Assembly (NCBI GenBank): GCA_963714325.1
Contig: CAVQOB010000035.1
Coordinates: forward strand, 124,001-188,000
Reading direction: 5' to 3'
Source of the DNA: CAVQOB01 sp963714325
GTDB taxonomy: Bacteria; Pseudomonadota; Alphaproteobacteria; Rhizobiales; Hyphomicrobiaceae
DNA length: 64,000 nt
In this document: piece by piece, positions 48,583 through 57,776 of the stretch
Position numbering within the stretch: position 1 is the first letter of the stretch
How the letters are laid out: each line of letters begins with the position of its first letter
Made by a program: the position numbers and the translations under genes
The notes under the pieces: generated by a model
Told to the model about the DNA's origin: nothing
Database searches by the model: none
The model's input: the letters and a program-made list of their open reading frames with translations, nothing else

Positions 48583-49299
48583 TCAACCCGATACGATCGT
48601 CGAGCGGGCCGTCCCAGCCAGCACTTTCTGCAGGTTACCCGGTTCCTCGATCGAGAACACAATTACCGGAAGCTTGTTGTCTCGGGCAAGCGCGATCGCA
48701 GCTCCGTCCATCACCTTCAGGTCGCGCGCCAGCACCTCACCATAGGTCAGCGTCTCGTAGCGGATGGCTTTCGGATCTTTTTTAGGGTCCGCCGAATAGA
48801 CACCGTCGACGTTGGTGGCCTTGGCCATCGCATCGCACTTGGTCTCGATCGCCCGCAGCGCCGCGGTCGTATCCGTCGTAAAATAGGGGTTGCCGGTGCC
48901 CGCCGCAAAAATCGTCACCCGGCCCTGCTCAAGATGATTGAGCGCTTTGGACCGCACGAACGCCTCGCAGACAGTTGGCATGGGGATCGCCGACATCACG
49001 CGTGCGGAGACGCCGATGCGTTCCAGCGCACTGTGGAAGGCCAGCGCGTTGATGACCGTGCCGAGCATGCCCATGTGGTCGGCCGTCGCCCGGTCCATGC
49101 CCATGGCTGCCGCCCACTCGGCCCCGCGGACGATGTTGCCACCACCGACGACAAGCGCCAATTCCGTGCCGGATGTCGTCGCCGTCTTGATGTCGGCGGC
49201 GAGGCGGCCCACGACCTCGGTGTCGATCGAATAGCCGCTCTTGCCGGTCAGCGCTTCGCCGGACAGCTTCAAGAGCAGGCGTTTGATTTTCGGCTTCAT
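48583..49299 (-). CDS. pyrH: UMP kinase
   Basis: A 238-residue hexameric amino-acid-kinase-fold enzyme converting UMP to [15 protein letters not shown] at the N-terminus binds phosphate; [49 protein letters not shown] and [13 protein letters not shown] are characteristic. It has its own start of transcription downstream of the tsf terminator. Confidence 0.98.
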   Translation of the reverse strand: MKPKIKRLLLKLSGEALTGKSGYSIDTEVVGRLAADIKTATTSGTELALVVGGGNIVRGAEWAAAMGMDRATADHMGMLGTVINALAFHSALERIGVSARVMSAIPMPTVCEAFVRSKALNHLEQGRVTIFAAGTGNPYFTTDTTAALRAIETKCDAMAKATNVDGVYSADPKKDPKAIRYETLTYGEVLARDLKVMDGAAIALARDNKLPVIVFSIEEPGNLQKVLAGTARSTIVSG

Positions 49300-49368
49300 T
49301 CAACAGTCTCCGTCACCCGCTTGGTCGGATCGGCGCATTATGCACGGGTTTGCCAACAAAACGGACAC

Positions 49369-49404
49369 AAAAAAATGGCGGACGTGGTGCTCCACGATCC
49401 GCCA
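49369..49404 (-). terminator. Rho-independent terminator of tsf
   Basis: On the minus strand TGGCGGA, then CGTGG-AGCA-CCACG and TCCGCCA, followed by seven T. Stem arms 49376-49387 and 49392-49404 with one bulged base. Confidence 0.88.
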
Positions 49405-49476
49405 TCCCTAACGCAATTCGAACACTTTCAGGCAGAACGCCCGCGCATGCAGGCGATCCCAGCCGAGTAACGGGGC

Positions 49477-50400
49477 TCACCCCTTGACGGCGCGGGCCAC
49501 TTCGCTGGCGAAGTCGTCTTCTTTCTTCTCAATGCCTTCGCCGAGCGCAAAGCGGACGTAACTGGTCAGCGTCACGGGGCCGCCAACCTTGCCTTCGCTA
49601 TCCTTGACCGCCTGGCCAACGGATTTGGCGTTATCGAGAGCATAGACTTGATCGAGCAGGCATTTCTCCTTGGCGAGGCTTTTCAGGCTCGACTGGAAAA
49701 TCTTCTCGAGAACTTCGGGCTTCTTGCCGGCATTCTTCTCGACCAGAATCGCACGCTCGCGGTCCAGAAAATCCTTCGGCAGAGACGCCAGATCGAGTGA
49801 GAGCGGGCTGAAGGCTGCGACGTGCATCGCAATACCCTTGGCGAGCGCTGCCAGTTCTTCTGTATTCTTGCCGGTGGACTCGAGCGCCACCAAGACACCG
49901 ATCTTGCCAAGATTCGGCTTCACGGCCGAGTGCATGTAGCCCCCGACGACACCGGATTTAACCGACAGCGCGGCGGTTCGGCGCACATTCATGTTCTCGC
50001 CGATGGTGGCGATCGCATCCTTGACGGCGACCTCAACCGACTGCCCCTTGCCCGGCAGTTGTGCGGCCAGAAGCTTGGCAGTGTTTCCGTTGGCGGCGGG
50101 CGCCAGGGTCGTGATCTTAGTCACCAGGTCCTGGAACTGCTCGTTGCGGGCAACGAAATCGGTTTCGGAATTGACCTCAACCAGCGCGCCCGTGTTGGCG
50201 GTCGCCGTCACGCCGATCAGGCCCTGGGCCGCGATGCGGTCTGACTTTTTCTCGGCCTTGACGATACCTTTCTTGCGCAGCCAATCGATCGCCGCCTCGA
50301 TGTCGCCCTTGGTTTCCACGAGCGCCGTCTTGCAATCGGACATGCCGGCGCCCGAGCGCTCGCGCAATTCTTTCACCATCGCAGCGGTGACGTTTGTCAT
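49477..50400 (-). CDS. tsf: Translation elongation factor Ts
   Basis: A 307-residue nucleotide exchange factor for EF-Tu. VKELRERSGAGMSDCKTALVE and the TDFVARN of the second signature (VEVNSETDFVARNEQF) are intact. Normally it lies shortly after rpsB; here 372 bases with a palindromic repeat intervene. Confidence 0.98.
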   Translation of the reverse strand: MTNVTAAMVKELRERSGAGMSDCKTALVETKGDIEAAIDWLRKKGIVKAEKKSDRIAAQGLIGVTATANTGALVEVNSETDFVARNEQFQDLVTKITTLAPAANGNTAKLLAAQLPGKGQSVEVAVKDAIATIGENMNVRRTAALSVKSGVVGGYMHSAVKPNLGKIGVLVALESTGKNTEELAALAKGIAMHVAAFSPLSLDLASLPKDFLDRERAILVEKNAGKKPEVLEKIFQSSLKSLAKEKCLLDQVYALDNAKSVGQAVKDSEGKVGGPVTLTSYVRFALGEGIEKKEDDFASEVARAVKG

Positions 50401-50772
50401 GGGCGTATTCCCTTGAAAATGCAGGCCTAAGGTTTCAGGTTCTGGGGACTAGTGTTCTTCGTCCAACGCTTGGTCCAGTCGTTCACAAACTCTCCGTCAT
50501 GGCCGCGCAGGCGGCCACCCAAGCATGTTTCCGCGAATTACGTTTCTGAGTCATGCGCCATTGACTGCAACATCCAGAAATACATGATACAGAAATACAT
50601 GGGTTGATCTGTTGTTTCTGAAGCCTGCTTGGGTGGCCGCCTGCGCGGCCATGACGGTGTTTTTCGGCGCATCGCGGGCATCAAACGTTAGGTGCGGAGC
50701 ACCTGGTTCTAGGGACATGGTTGCATCCTTGAAACCCAAGAACCTGAAACCTAGAACCTTCTGCCTGCGTGC
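50401..50772. other. rpsB-tsf intergenic region
   Basis: 372 bases, unusually long for this gene pair. It is mostly the palindromic repeat at 50461-50703. Short flanking direct matches (GGTTCTGGGGACTAG around 50435 and GGTTCTAGGGACATGG around 50704) bracket the element. Confidence 0.6.
50461..50703. repeat. Palindromic interspersed repeat, copy B
   Basis: Related to 40471-40693. Perfect 31-bp arms at 50495-50525 and 50626-50656, starting CGTCATGGCCGCGCAGGCGG. Compared with copy A, both arms carry matching changes (GAAGG/CCTTC there, GCAGG/CCTGC here), so pairing is kept. The loop contains a 14-base partial duplication (ATACATGATACAGAAATACATG). Confidence 0.9.
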
Positions 50773-51771
50773 TTATGCAGCCTTGGCCGCGACCAGCTTC
50801 TTGGCGGCGTCGACCCAGCCGTCGCGCTCGATCTGGCCCTTGAGGCGCAGCGTCTTGTCGAGCAACTGCATGTTGTCGGCATCGAGATCGGCGATCTGCC
50901 AGAAATGATAGACGCCGACATCGTTCAAGCGTTGTTCGATCTTGCCGGTTATGCCGACGTGGAGGCGCTTCAAGTCGTCTGCTTCGCCACGCGCCGCTTC
51001 GATGCCACGGAACACCTTCTTGCGATCGGGCAGGTTTTCGGCACCCGGATTTTCGGAAGCACCCGCGTCAGTGCCCGAATTGGCCTGGCCACGTTCGATG
51101 CCGTCGAGCGCCGCGCGCGCGATCAGATCGCAATAGAGCGTGATGGCGCGGCCGGCGTCGTCATTACCGGGAACCGGATGATTGATGCCATCGGGATCGC
51201 AGTTGGTGTCGACGATCGCCACTACGGGAATGCCAAGCTTCTTGGCTTCGGCGATGGCGATCTGTTCCTTGTTGGTATCGATCACGAACAGCAGATCGGG
51301 CACACCGCCCATTTCCTTGATGCCACCGAGCGCCTTGTTCAGCGTGTCGCGCTCGCGCGTCAGCTGCAGGATCTCTTTCTTGGTGCGGCCCTTCGGATCA
51401 GCCAGCACTTCGTCAAGCTGACGCAGGCGGCGGATCGACGCCGAAATCGTCTTCCAATTGGTCAGCGTGCCGCCGAGCCAGCGATGGTTGATGTAGTACT
51501 GCGCCGAGCGCTTGGCGGCGTCGGCGATGGCCTCGGACGCTGCCTTCTTGGTGCCAACGAACAGCACGCGGCCGCCCTTGGCGACGGTGTCGGATACGGT
51601 CACCAGCGCCTGATGCAGCAGCGGCACGGACTGGGCGAGGTCGATGATGTGGATATTGTTGCGGGCGCCGAAGATAAACGGCGCCATCTTGGGGTTCCAG
51701 CGATGGGCTTGGTGACCAAAGTGGCAGCCAGCTTCCAAGAGCTGACGCATGTTGAATGCAGGCACGGCCAT
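50773..51771 (-). CDS. rpsB: 30S ribosomal protein S2
   Basis: A 332-residue protein, about 90 longer than E. coli S2. The core has [21 protein letters not shown] and [33 protein letters not shown] in the expected places. The C-terminal extension (from about 235) contains a charged linker and a helical domain ([33 protein letters not shown]) resembling L21/HhH-type modules; such extended S2 proteins are usual in Hyphomicrobiales. First gene of the rpsB-tsf unit. Confidence 0.97.
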   Translation of the reverse strand: MAVPAFNMRQLLEAGCHFGHQAHRWNPKMAPFIFGARNNIHIIDLAQSVPLLHQALVTVSDTVAKGGRVLFVGTKKAASEAIADAAKRSAQYYINHRWLGGTLTNWKTISASIRRLRQLDEVLADPKGRTKKEILQLTRERDTLNKALGGIKEMGGVPDLLFVIDTNKEQIAIAEAKKLGIPVVAIVDTNCDPDGINHPVPGNDDAGRAITLYCDLIARAALDGIERGQANSGTDAGASENPGAENLPDRKKVFRGIEAARGEADDLKRLHVGITGKIEQRLNDVGVYHFWQIADLDADNMQLLDKTLRLKGQIERDGWVDAAKKLVAAKAA

Positions 51772-51981
51772 GCGAAGTTTCCTTTTCCGGTTGAACCGCC
51801 GTGGACTGCCGACCTCAAGCCTGACGCATCAAAAGATGCATCAACCGAGGTCACCGGAGCGCAAAGCGGGGCTTTTCATCCGCCGAGCGCATGGTCCACG
51901 TGTGGGATGGGTCGCTTTTAGGCCCGGCCAAGGCACTTGGCAAGGTGGAAATCGGGACATCTTGTCCCGCTGTCGACTGGC

Positions 51982-52620
51982 CTACTTCTTCACTGCCCCT
52001 GTCGTCGTCGCGGGGGCTGCGGCTGGGGTGGCGACGGCCGGGCTCGCCGCCGGCGCCGTCGCGATATAGGCCTTGATCTGCTCGGCGACCTTGCCGCGCT
52101 CGATATCGCTGCAGGTTTTGACGGCAGGCTTGGCCTCGCCCTTCTTCTCCTGCACGACGACGGGCTTGTCGTCCTGCTCGACCACCTGCACCTTGCCGGT
52201 CAGCGTCATCACCGTGAACAGGTGCAGCTGGCTGATGTAGAGCAGTTGCTGGTCGGTCCAGGTTTTCTTGCCCTGTTCGCGCGCCATCATCGTCTGATAG
52301 TTAGCGGCCTGTTCCTCGGCGAGCTCACACATTTGTGCGAACGCCGTCAGTCGCGCCACCTTGACCACCTCGCGGCCGACTTCGATCGGCACGATCACCG
52401 CCTGCGGCTTTGTCTTATCGACTTCGATGACCTTGTTTTCCGGTGTCGTAAAGCGCGGCGGCGTCATCGCCCAGGCGTAATTCATCAGCGTTTTGACGGA
52501 GTTGTCGCTGAGATCCTTGCCCTGCGCCTGCACGCCGGTCACCGACGCCGCCAGCATACAAGCGCCCGCGATTCCGGCGCCCGCGATTGCGCGCCACGTC
52601 CCGGCTTCGAAACCAACCAT
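51982..52620 (-). CDS. Exported protein of unknown function
   Basis: A 212-residue protein with an N-terminal signal (about 1-33, AIAGAGIAGACMLAASVTG, cleavage after VQAQ) and an alanine/proline/threonine-rich tail. The middle part is helical, with VKTLMNYAWAMTPPRFTTPE and QLLYISQLHLFTVMTLTG and two cysteines (MCELAEE, KTCSDIE). Family not recognised. Start 52620 follows AGGGGTTCAAGGG. It lies between rpsB and the TrmJ-like gene and has neither as obvious partner. Confidence 0.7.
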   Translation of the reverse strand: MVGFEAGTWRAIAGAGIAGACMLAASVTGVQAQGKDLSDNSVKTLMNYAWAMTPPRFTTPENKVIEVDKTKPQAVIVPIEVGREVVKVARLTAFAQMCELAEEQAANYQTMMAREQGKKTWTDQQLLYISQLHLFTVMTLTGKVQVVEQDDKPVVVQEKKGEAKPAVKTCSDIERGKVAEQIKAYIATAPAASPAVATPAAAPATTTGAVKK

Positions 52621-52743
52621 CCCTTGAACCCCTGTTGCCAGCCGCCGCCATCCCGGCGTTCTCGCGGCTTTGTTCGTATCCTGTGCGGGCTCTTCGCCGC
52701 AAATCAACTGTTGTGGCATCGCTCGTCCGAAATCGAGGCAAGT

Positions 52744-54024
52744 TTAAGGCACGCGTCGCCCTGGCCCTTTGCCATGCACAAGCGCTTTGACAATGCCGCG
52801 CAGCGTGCGGACTTCCTGCTCCGTCGCCTGCATCCGGCTGAACATACTGCGCATATTCTGCACCATGGTAGGGCGTTTATGCGGCGGATTGAGAAAACCT
52901 TGTGCATCCAATTCGGCTTCGATGTGCTCGAAAAAGCCTGTGAGTTGCTGTTTGGTCGCAGGTGGCGAGCCGCGCGTCTGTTCGCCGAGAGTCAGCGGGG
53001 TCTCATAGGTTGTCACCCGGCCGATGCTGCCGCCGCCGGTCTGCTTGATCCACTCATAGGCAATCAACAGCACGGATTGAGCCAGATTGAGCGAGGCAAA
53101 GTGCGGGTCAACCGGCGCCATCACGATCGCATCGGCGATAGCAATCTCCGAGGTCTCGAGCCCATTGCGCTCGCGGCCGAAAATGATCCCGACGCGCTGG
53201 CCCTCACTGATCCGCCTGAGCATTTCGGCGACCGCCTGCTCGGGCGAGAGCACGGGTTTGGCGAGATCGCGCTGGCGGGCGGTCGTCGCGCAGACCCAAT
53301 TGAGATCATTGAGCGAACTCTGAAACGTCGGATAGGCGACCGCTTCCTCGATCACGAATGTCGCCCCCGACGCCGCAATCCGCGCCTTCTCGTTCGGCCA
53401 GCCATCGCGTGGCGCGACCAGGCGTAACTCTTCGATACCGAAATTGGCCATCGCGCGGGCGACCATACCGATGTTGTCGGCCAATTGCGGTTCAACCAGA
53501 ATGATCGCGGGTTTGGCGAGCCTGGATTTCGGATCGAGGTGCGGGTTCGCCCGGTCACGAACGCCATGCCGGAACTTGCGCAGCACACGCCGCGCCCAGT
53601 ACCAGTATTCCTCCCCCGCCCAGGTTTTCGTCAGCGCATTAAGGGATTCGACCTGCAGCGTCGTCTCACCCTTGCCTTGCAGCCGCACCGCGCCGTCGCC
53701 GATGACGATCTCTTTGTGACAAGCGACGAAGTCGTCAAAACTTTTGAGCCCAGCAACGGACGTCGCGCGCCGGCAGCCCGGACAGCTGGCATTGTCGGCA
53801 ACACAGCGTTTTTCGGCGCAGTAGGTGAGGACCGGCTCAAGTGTCTCGCGCGTCAACCCGGGGATCGCCAGCGCCGCCAACCCATCGTCGACGGTGGTAT
53901 CGTGCAGCGCGCGCACGATGGTTGCGAGCGGGCGCGTGCCAAGGCGGGGCTCAAGGCCGGATGACGTTTTGGCGATCTCGATCGTCACGGGCGGCTGCGT
54001 TCCGTTGAAATCAGTCTGCGGCAC
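52744..54024 (-). CDS. TrmJ-like SPOUT RNA methyltransferase with N-terminal DUF433-like/cysteine domain
   Basis: A 426-residue protein in one frame, GTG start uncertain. Residues about 170-330 are a SPOUT methyltransferase: PAIILVEPQLADNIGMVARA, VGIIFGRERNGLETSE, and SLNLAQSVLLIAYEW form the trefoil-knot SAM site, as in TrmJ, which methylates position 32 of tRNA. Usual length is about 250. The extra N-terminus has a DUF433-like helical segment (TIVRALHDTTVDDGLAALAI), a CX4C-X6-CX2C cluster (Cys69, 74, 81, 84) that may bind zinc, and YWYWARRVLRKFRHG. The fusion may add an RNA- or protein-binding site. Internal starts near residue 165 lack a good site. Confidence 0.8.
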   Translation of the reverse strand: MPQTDFNGTQPPVTIEIAKTSSGLEPRLGTRPLATIVRALHDTTVDDGLAALAIPGLTRETLEPVLTYCAEKRCVADNASCPGCRRATSVAGLKSFDDFVACHKEIVIGDGAVRLQGKGETTLQVESLNALTKTWAGEEYWYWARRVLRKFRHGVRDRANPHLDPKSRLAKPAIILVEPQLADNIGMVARAMANFGIEELRLVAPRDGWPNEKARIAASGATFVIEEAVAYPTFQSSLNDLNWVCATTARQRDLAKPVLSPEQAVAEMLRRISEGQRVGIIFGRERNGLETSEIAIADAIVMAPVDPHFASLNLAQSVLLIAYEWIKQTGGGSIGRVTTYETPLTLGEQTRGSPPATKQQLTGFFEHIEAELDAQGFLNPPHKRPTMVQNMRSMFSRMQATEQEVRTLRGIVKALVHGKGPGRRVP

Positions 54025-54139
54025 GCTTGCGGCACATTACTACGCCGGTCAAGTCTCAGGTTCCCCCACTAACCTCTTAGCAACCCTCAGGTTGTATCGT
54101 ACCCCCGAACGCGGGCGGCAGCGCCGCTGACGGGATAGC

Positions 54140-55339
54140 ATGCGCATGTTCTCACTCCTCACACCCAAGCGTATCAGTCTGCTGCTGATCGCCTGCTACC
54201 TGTTCACGCTTGGCGCGGGCTATGGCCGCGACAACGGCTGGTTGATCGAGAGCGACGGCCACAAGCGCACCATCGAATACATCGGCGTCCGCGCCGCCGG
54301 CGAACTGGTCCAACAGGGCAAGCCCGCCTCCGCCTACGATTGGAAACAGCATCGCGCCGTCCATGACGCGCTGATCGGCAAGCCAACCGAGAACTATTAT
54401 CCTTGGCCCTACCCTCCACAGTATCTCGCCGTCGCGCATGCTCTGAGCCAACTGCCCTATGTCGCCTCGGCGCTGCTGATGATCGCCGTCACGCTCGCCG
54501 GTTACGCAGCAATCGCCGCGCGCATTGCTGGCCGGCGGGAGGCTGCATTGTGGGCGCTTGCTTCTCCAGCAACGCTGATCAACACCGCCGTCGCCCACAC
54601 CGGATTTCTGGTCGGCGGGCTTTTTGGTTATGCACTGATTGTGCTGCGATCCAGACCCGCGGCGGCCGGTATCGCCATCGGCCTGCTCGCCTTCAAGCCG
54701 CAGTTCGGCTTGCTGATCCCGTTTGCACTGGCGGCTGGCGGGCATTGGCGCTCAATGCTCTGGGCGGCGGCGACGGTTGCCCTCACCATGCTCGGATCGA
54801 TCGCCGCCTATGGCACCGAGCCGTGGTTCGCTTTCGTCGCACAACTCGACACCATCACCGACATCTTCCGCGACGGCCGCCTCGAGATGGTGATGCTGAT
54901 CACGCCCTATGGCGCCGCGCGCCTCGCGGGCCTCGCGCACGACCATGCGATCATGCTGCAGGCCGTCGTCACGGCGGCGGCGGCGATCGCGGTGTTGCGT
55001 CTGTGGCGATCCGAGGAGAGCGACGATCTCAAGGCCGCCGGACTGATTGCGGCAACACTGCTCGCGACGCCCTACTTGTTCGTCTACGACCTGACGCTCC
55101 TGGTCATCGCGTTGCTATTTCTGCAGCGGGCGGCGGGCGCATTCGAGCCGATCGAGGTTTACGCCATCATGGCCGGCGGCCTGCTGCTGCTCGGTTACGC
55201 GGCAATCCCGCTCCCCGTCGGCCTCGCCTGCAACATCGCCGTCGCCGTGCTCGTCTGGCGGCGGTGGGCGAACGGGCGGCGGCAACAGTCCCTGGCTGCT
55301 GCGAACCAGCTTCCCTATTCCTGGACGGCTTCGACCTGA
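54140..55339 (+). CDS. GT87 / DUF2029-type membrane glycosyltransferase
   Basis: A 399-residue membrane protein with about ten helices. The first periplasmic loop carries GVRAAGELVQQGKPASAYDW and YPWPYPPQYLAVAHALS, and PQFGLLIPFAL in the middle, as in polyprenyl-phosphate-mannose-dependent (GT87) enzymes. It likely transfers a sugar from a lipid carrier outside the membrane. It is divergent from the TrmJ-like gene. No other glycan genes are near. Confidence 0.82.
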   Translation: MRMFSLLTPKRISLLLIACYLFTLGAGYGRDNGWLIESDGHKRTIEYIGVRAAGELVQQGKPASAYDWKQHRAVHDALIGKPTENYYPWPYPPQYLAVAHALSQLPYVASALLMIAVTLAGYAAIAARIAGRREAALWALASPATLINTAVAHTGFLVGGLFGYALIVLRSRPAAAGIAIGLLAFKPQFGLLIPFALAAGGHWRSMLWAAATVALTMLGSIAAYGTEPWFAFVAQLDTITDIFRDGRLEMVMLITPYGAARLAGLAHDHAIMLQAVVTAAAAIAVLRLWRSEESDDLKAAGLIAATLLATPYLFVYDLTLLVIALLFLQRAAGAFEPIEVYAIMAGGLLLLGYAAIPLPVGLACNIAVAVLVWRRWANGRRQQSLAAANQLPYSWTAST

Positions 55340-55517
55340 TGGCGCGGGTGGGCCTTTCCACTCATTTGTTCCCAGCCACTGCCGCCACCCTCCCCCGCCT
55401 TTCCGCACCTTGCCACCGACCCGCGCCGGGGCTAAACCCCCCTCGCCAGCGCAGTGGCATTGACGCCAGCCCGCGCGCGGCCATCTCATTTGGCACGAAC
55501 GAAGGGTAAACATCCCC

Positions 55518-56732
55518 ATGCAGAAGATCAAAGTCGCGGGCACTGTCGTCGAAATGGACGGCGATGAAATGACTCGCATCATCTGGAAGGCGATCAAGGA
55601 CAAGCTGATCCACCCCTACCTCGATGTGAACCTGGAATATTACGACCTCGGCGTCGAGTATCGCGACAAGACCAATGATCAGGTGACGATCGACGCGGCC
55701 AACGCCACCAAGAAGCACGGCGTCGCCGTCAAGTGCGCGACCATCACGCCGGACGAGGGCCGCGTGCAGGAATTCAAACTGAAGGAAATGTGGCGCTCGC
55801 CGAACGGCACCATCCGCAACATTTTGGGCGGCGTCATTTTCCGCGAGCCCATCATCTGCAAGAACGTTCCGCGCCTTGTGCCGGGCTGGACCAAGCCGAT
55901 CATCATCGGCCGCCATGCGTTCGGCGACCAGTATCGCGCGACCGACTTCAAGTTCCCGACGGCGGGCACATTGTCGATCAAGTTCGTCGGGACGGATGGC
56001 AAGGTCATCGAGCGCGAAGTGTTCAAGGCGCCGGGCTCGGGCGTGACGATGGCGATGTATAACCTCGATGACTCCATCAAAGAGTTTGCGCGCGCGACCT
56101 TCAACTACGCCCTGCAGCGCAAGTACCCGGCTTACCTCTCGACAAAGAACACCATCCTGAAGCAATACGACGGGCGCTTCATGGAGCTGTTCCAGCAGAT
56201 CTTCGACGCCGAGTTCAAGGCCGAGTTCGACAAGCACAAGCTGACCTATGAGCACCGCCTGATCGACGACATGGTGGCGGCCGCGATGAAGTGGTCGGGT
56301 GGCTATGTCTGGGCGTGCAAGAACTACGACGGCGACGTGCAGTCGGACGTTGTCGCGCAGGGCTTCGGCTCGCTCGGGCTCATGACCTCGGTACTCATGA
56401 CGCCGGATGGCAAGACCGTTGAAGCGGAAGCAGCCCATGGCACGGTGACGCGCCACTTCCGCGAACACCAGAAAGGCAAGGAGACGTCGACCAACTCGAT
56501 CGCCTCGATCTTCGCCTGGACGCGCGGCCTCGCCCATCGCGCGAAGCTCGACAACAACGCAGCACTCGCGAAGTTCGCGGCGACCTTGGAGAAGGTCTGC
56601 GTCGACACTGTCGAAGCCGGCCACATGACCAAGGACCTCGCACTCCTCGTCGGCGCGGATCAGAAGTGGCTCTCGACGACGGGCTTCCTCGACAAGATCG
56701 ATCAAAACTTGAAGAAGGCGATGGCGGCTTAA
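55518..56732 (+). CDS. icd: NADP-dependent isocitrate dehydrogenase
   Basis: A 404-residue homodimeric TCA-cycle enzyme of the eukaryote-like type. [25 protein letters not shown]-type metal site, [71 protein letters not shown] and [18 protein letters not shown] are all present. Metal ligands include Asp in DDMV and the QSD of VQSDVVAQ. The final about 45 codons are repeated, diverged, at 57528-57671. Confidence 0.97.
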   Translation: MQKIKVAGTVVEMDGDEMTRIIWKAIKDKLIHPYLDVNLEYYDLGVEYRDKTNDQVTIDAANATKKHGVAVKCATITPDEGRVQEFKLKEMWRSPNGTIRNILGGVIFREPIICKNVPRLVPGWTKPIIIGRHAFGDQYRATDFKFPTAGTLSIKFVGTDGKVIEREVFKAPGSGVTMAMYNLDDSIKEFARATFNYALQRKYPAYLSTKNTILKQYDGRFMELFQQIFDAEFKAEFDKHKLTYEHRLIDDMVAAAMKWSGGYVWACKNYDGDVQSDVVAQGFGSLGLMTSVLMTPDGKTVEAEAAHGTVTRHFREHQKGKETSTNSIASIFAWTRGLAHRAKLDNNAALAKFAATLEKVCVDTVEAGHMTKDLALLVGADQKWLSTTGFLDKIDQNLKKAMAA

Positions 56733-56758
56733 AGTCCGTTATCCTGTCAGACATCACG

Positions 56759-56786
56759 ACGCCGCGGACCAAAAGGTCTGCGGCGT
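56759..56786 (+). terminator. Hairpin after icd
   Basis: ACGCCGCGGACC, loop AAAA, GGTCTGCGGCGT (one G-T pair), 26 bases past the stop. No T run. It is on the mobile-island side of the duplication. Confidence 0.5.
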
Positions 56787-56873
56787 TGCTGCGATGGGCG
56801 CACCGCCGTCGGGACTTGCAAATTTGCGCACCTCTTGCTACCTTAGTCATCTTAGCTAACTCCAGGGCCCGAC

Positions 56874-57140
56874 ATGGCGACGGTGACGGTTCACGAGGCG
56901 AAGACGCAACTGTCCGACCTGCTGCGCCGGGTCGAGGCGGGCGAGGAGATCATCATCGCGCGCGGTGACAAGCCGGTGGTCGTGTTGAAGGCCTACGACC
57001 GCGAACACCTCGCGCGCCAACGCCGCGATGGCGAGGGCTCATTGGCGGGCCAGGTGTCAATACCGCCGGATCATGTCTTCTTTGATCCACTGCCCGACGA
57101 AGACGTGGAAGCCTTTTACAACTCAAAAATTCCCAAATGA
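56874..57140 (+). CDS. Phd/YefM-type antitoxin of a toxin-antitoxin pair
   Basis: An 88-residue protein. The DNA-binding N-terminal half has TVHEAKTQLSDLLRRVEAGEE and IIIARGDKPVVVLKAY, typical of Phd/YefM antitoxins that bind their own promoter; the C-terminal tail (SIPPDHVFFDPLPDEDVEAF) would block the toxin. It overlaps the toxin gene by 4 bases. The pair sits between two copies of the icd 3' end. Confidence 0.92.
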   Translation: MATVTVHEAKTQLSDLLRRVEAGEEIIIARGDKPVVVLKAYDREHLARQRRDGEGSLAGQVSIPPDHVFFDPLPDEDVEAFYNSKIPK

Positions 57141-57523
57141 AATTATTGCTCGACACGCACGCGATGATCTGGTGGATCGGACAACGCGGCAAGGTCAGCG
57201 AGACGATCCGTGTTTTGATCCACGCCTCGTCGACCGAAGTCTATGTGAGCGCCGCATCAGCTTGGGAATTGGCCATCAAGGCGCAAGCCCGCAGAATTCG
57301 CGTTTCACACAAGCTGCTCGACAATTTCGGCGACGAAATCGAGACATTGGGCTGGTCGTCACTCCCCATCCTGGCGCATCACGGCATTGCCGCGGCACGC
57401 TTGGCCGGTCCACACCGCGATCCGTTTGATCGCATGCTCGTCGCCCAGGCCATGATCGAACAGATGAGCATCGCATCCGTCGATCCGGAACTCACTCGGC
57501 TCGGCGCCACGGTCGTGTGGTGA
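57137..57523 (+). CDS. PIN-domain ribonuclease toxin (VapC-type)
   Basis: A 128-residue PIN nuclease. Conserved acidic residues: Asp6 in LLLDTHAMIWW, Glu in AASAWELAIK, Asp in HRDPFDRMLVAQA (probably the two DPFDR aspartates) and SVDPEL. Such toxins cut RNA, usually tRNA, when the antitoxin is lost. ATGA overlap with the antitoxin gene. Followed 4 bases later by the icd-like fragment. Confidence 0.92.
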   Translation: MKLLLDTHAMIWWIGQRGKVSETIRVLIHASSTEVYVSAASAWELAIKAQARRIRVSHKLLDNFGDEIETLGWSSLPILAHHGIAAARLAGPHRDPFDRMLVAQAMIEQMSIASVDPELTRLGATVVW

Positions 57524-57527
57524 CGCC

Positions 57528-57671
57528 ATGACGCGCGTCAGCGTCGACACCGTCGAAGCCGGCCACATGACCAAGGACCTCGCACTCCTCGTCGGCGCCG
57601 ATCAGAAGTGGCTCTCGACCACAGGCTTCCTCGACAAAGTCGACGAGAACATGCGCAAGGCGATGGCGTAA
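57528..57671 (+). pseudogene. Second copy of the icd 3' end (fragment)
   Basis: A 47-codon frame whose sequence from [20 protein letters not shown] onward matches the last codons of icd (56606-56732). The DNA is near-identical across the middle and differs toward the end (KVDENMRKAMA here, [12 protein letters not shown] in icd). It cannot be functional alone. It is either the original icd end displaced by an insertion or a partial duplication. Confidence 0.93.
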
Positions 57672-57683
57672 GCAGACGGCGAT

Positions 57684-57710
57684 CGGGTCAGACCCACACG
57701 GTCTGACCCG
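57684..57710. terminator. Hairpin after the icd fragment, probably bidirectional
   Basis: A perfect 11-bp stem CGGGTCAGACC/GGTCTGACCCG with loop CACAC. It lies 13 bases after the fragment's stop and is shared with the convergent binding-protein gene ending at 57777. Confidence 0.65.
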
Positions 57711-57776
57711 ACTTTCAATGCTGAGGCCGCGACCGCATCGTGCGCGGCCGGCGCCCCAGCGTGCCAAGATGACCGA

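Noticed and set aside
57528..57671. A small independent gene after the toxin
   Set aside because: Its whole product after the first residues is the C-terminus of isocitrate dehydrogenase; annotated as a fragment.
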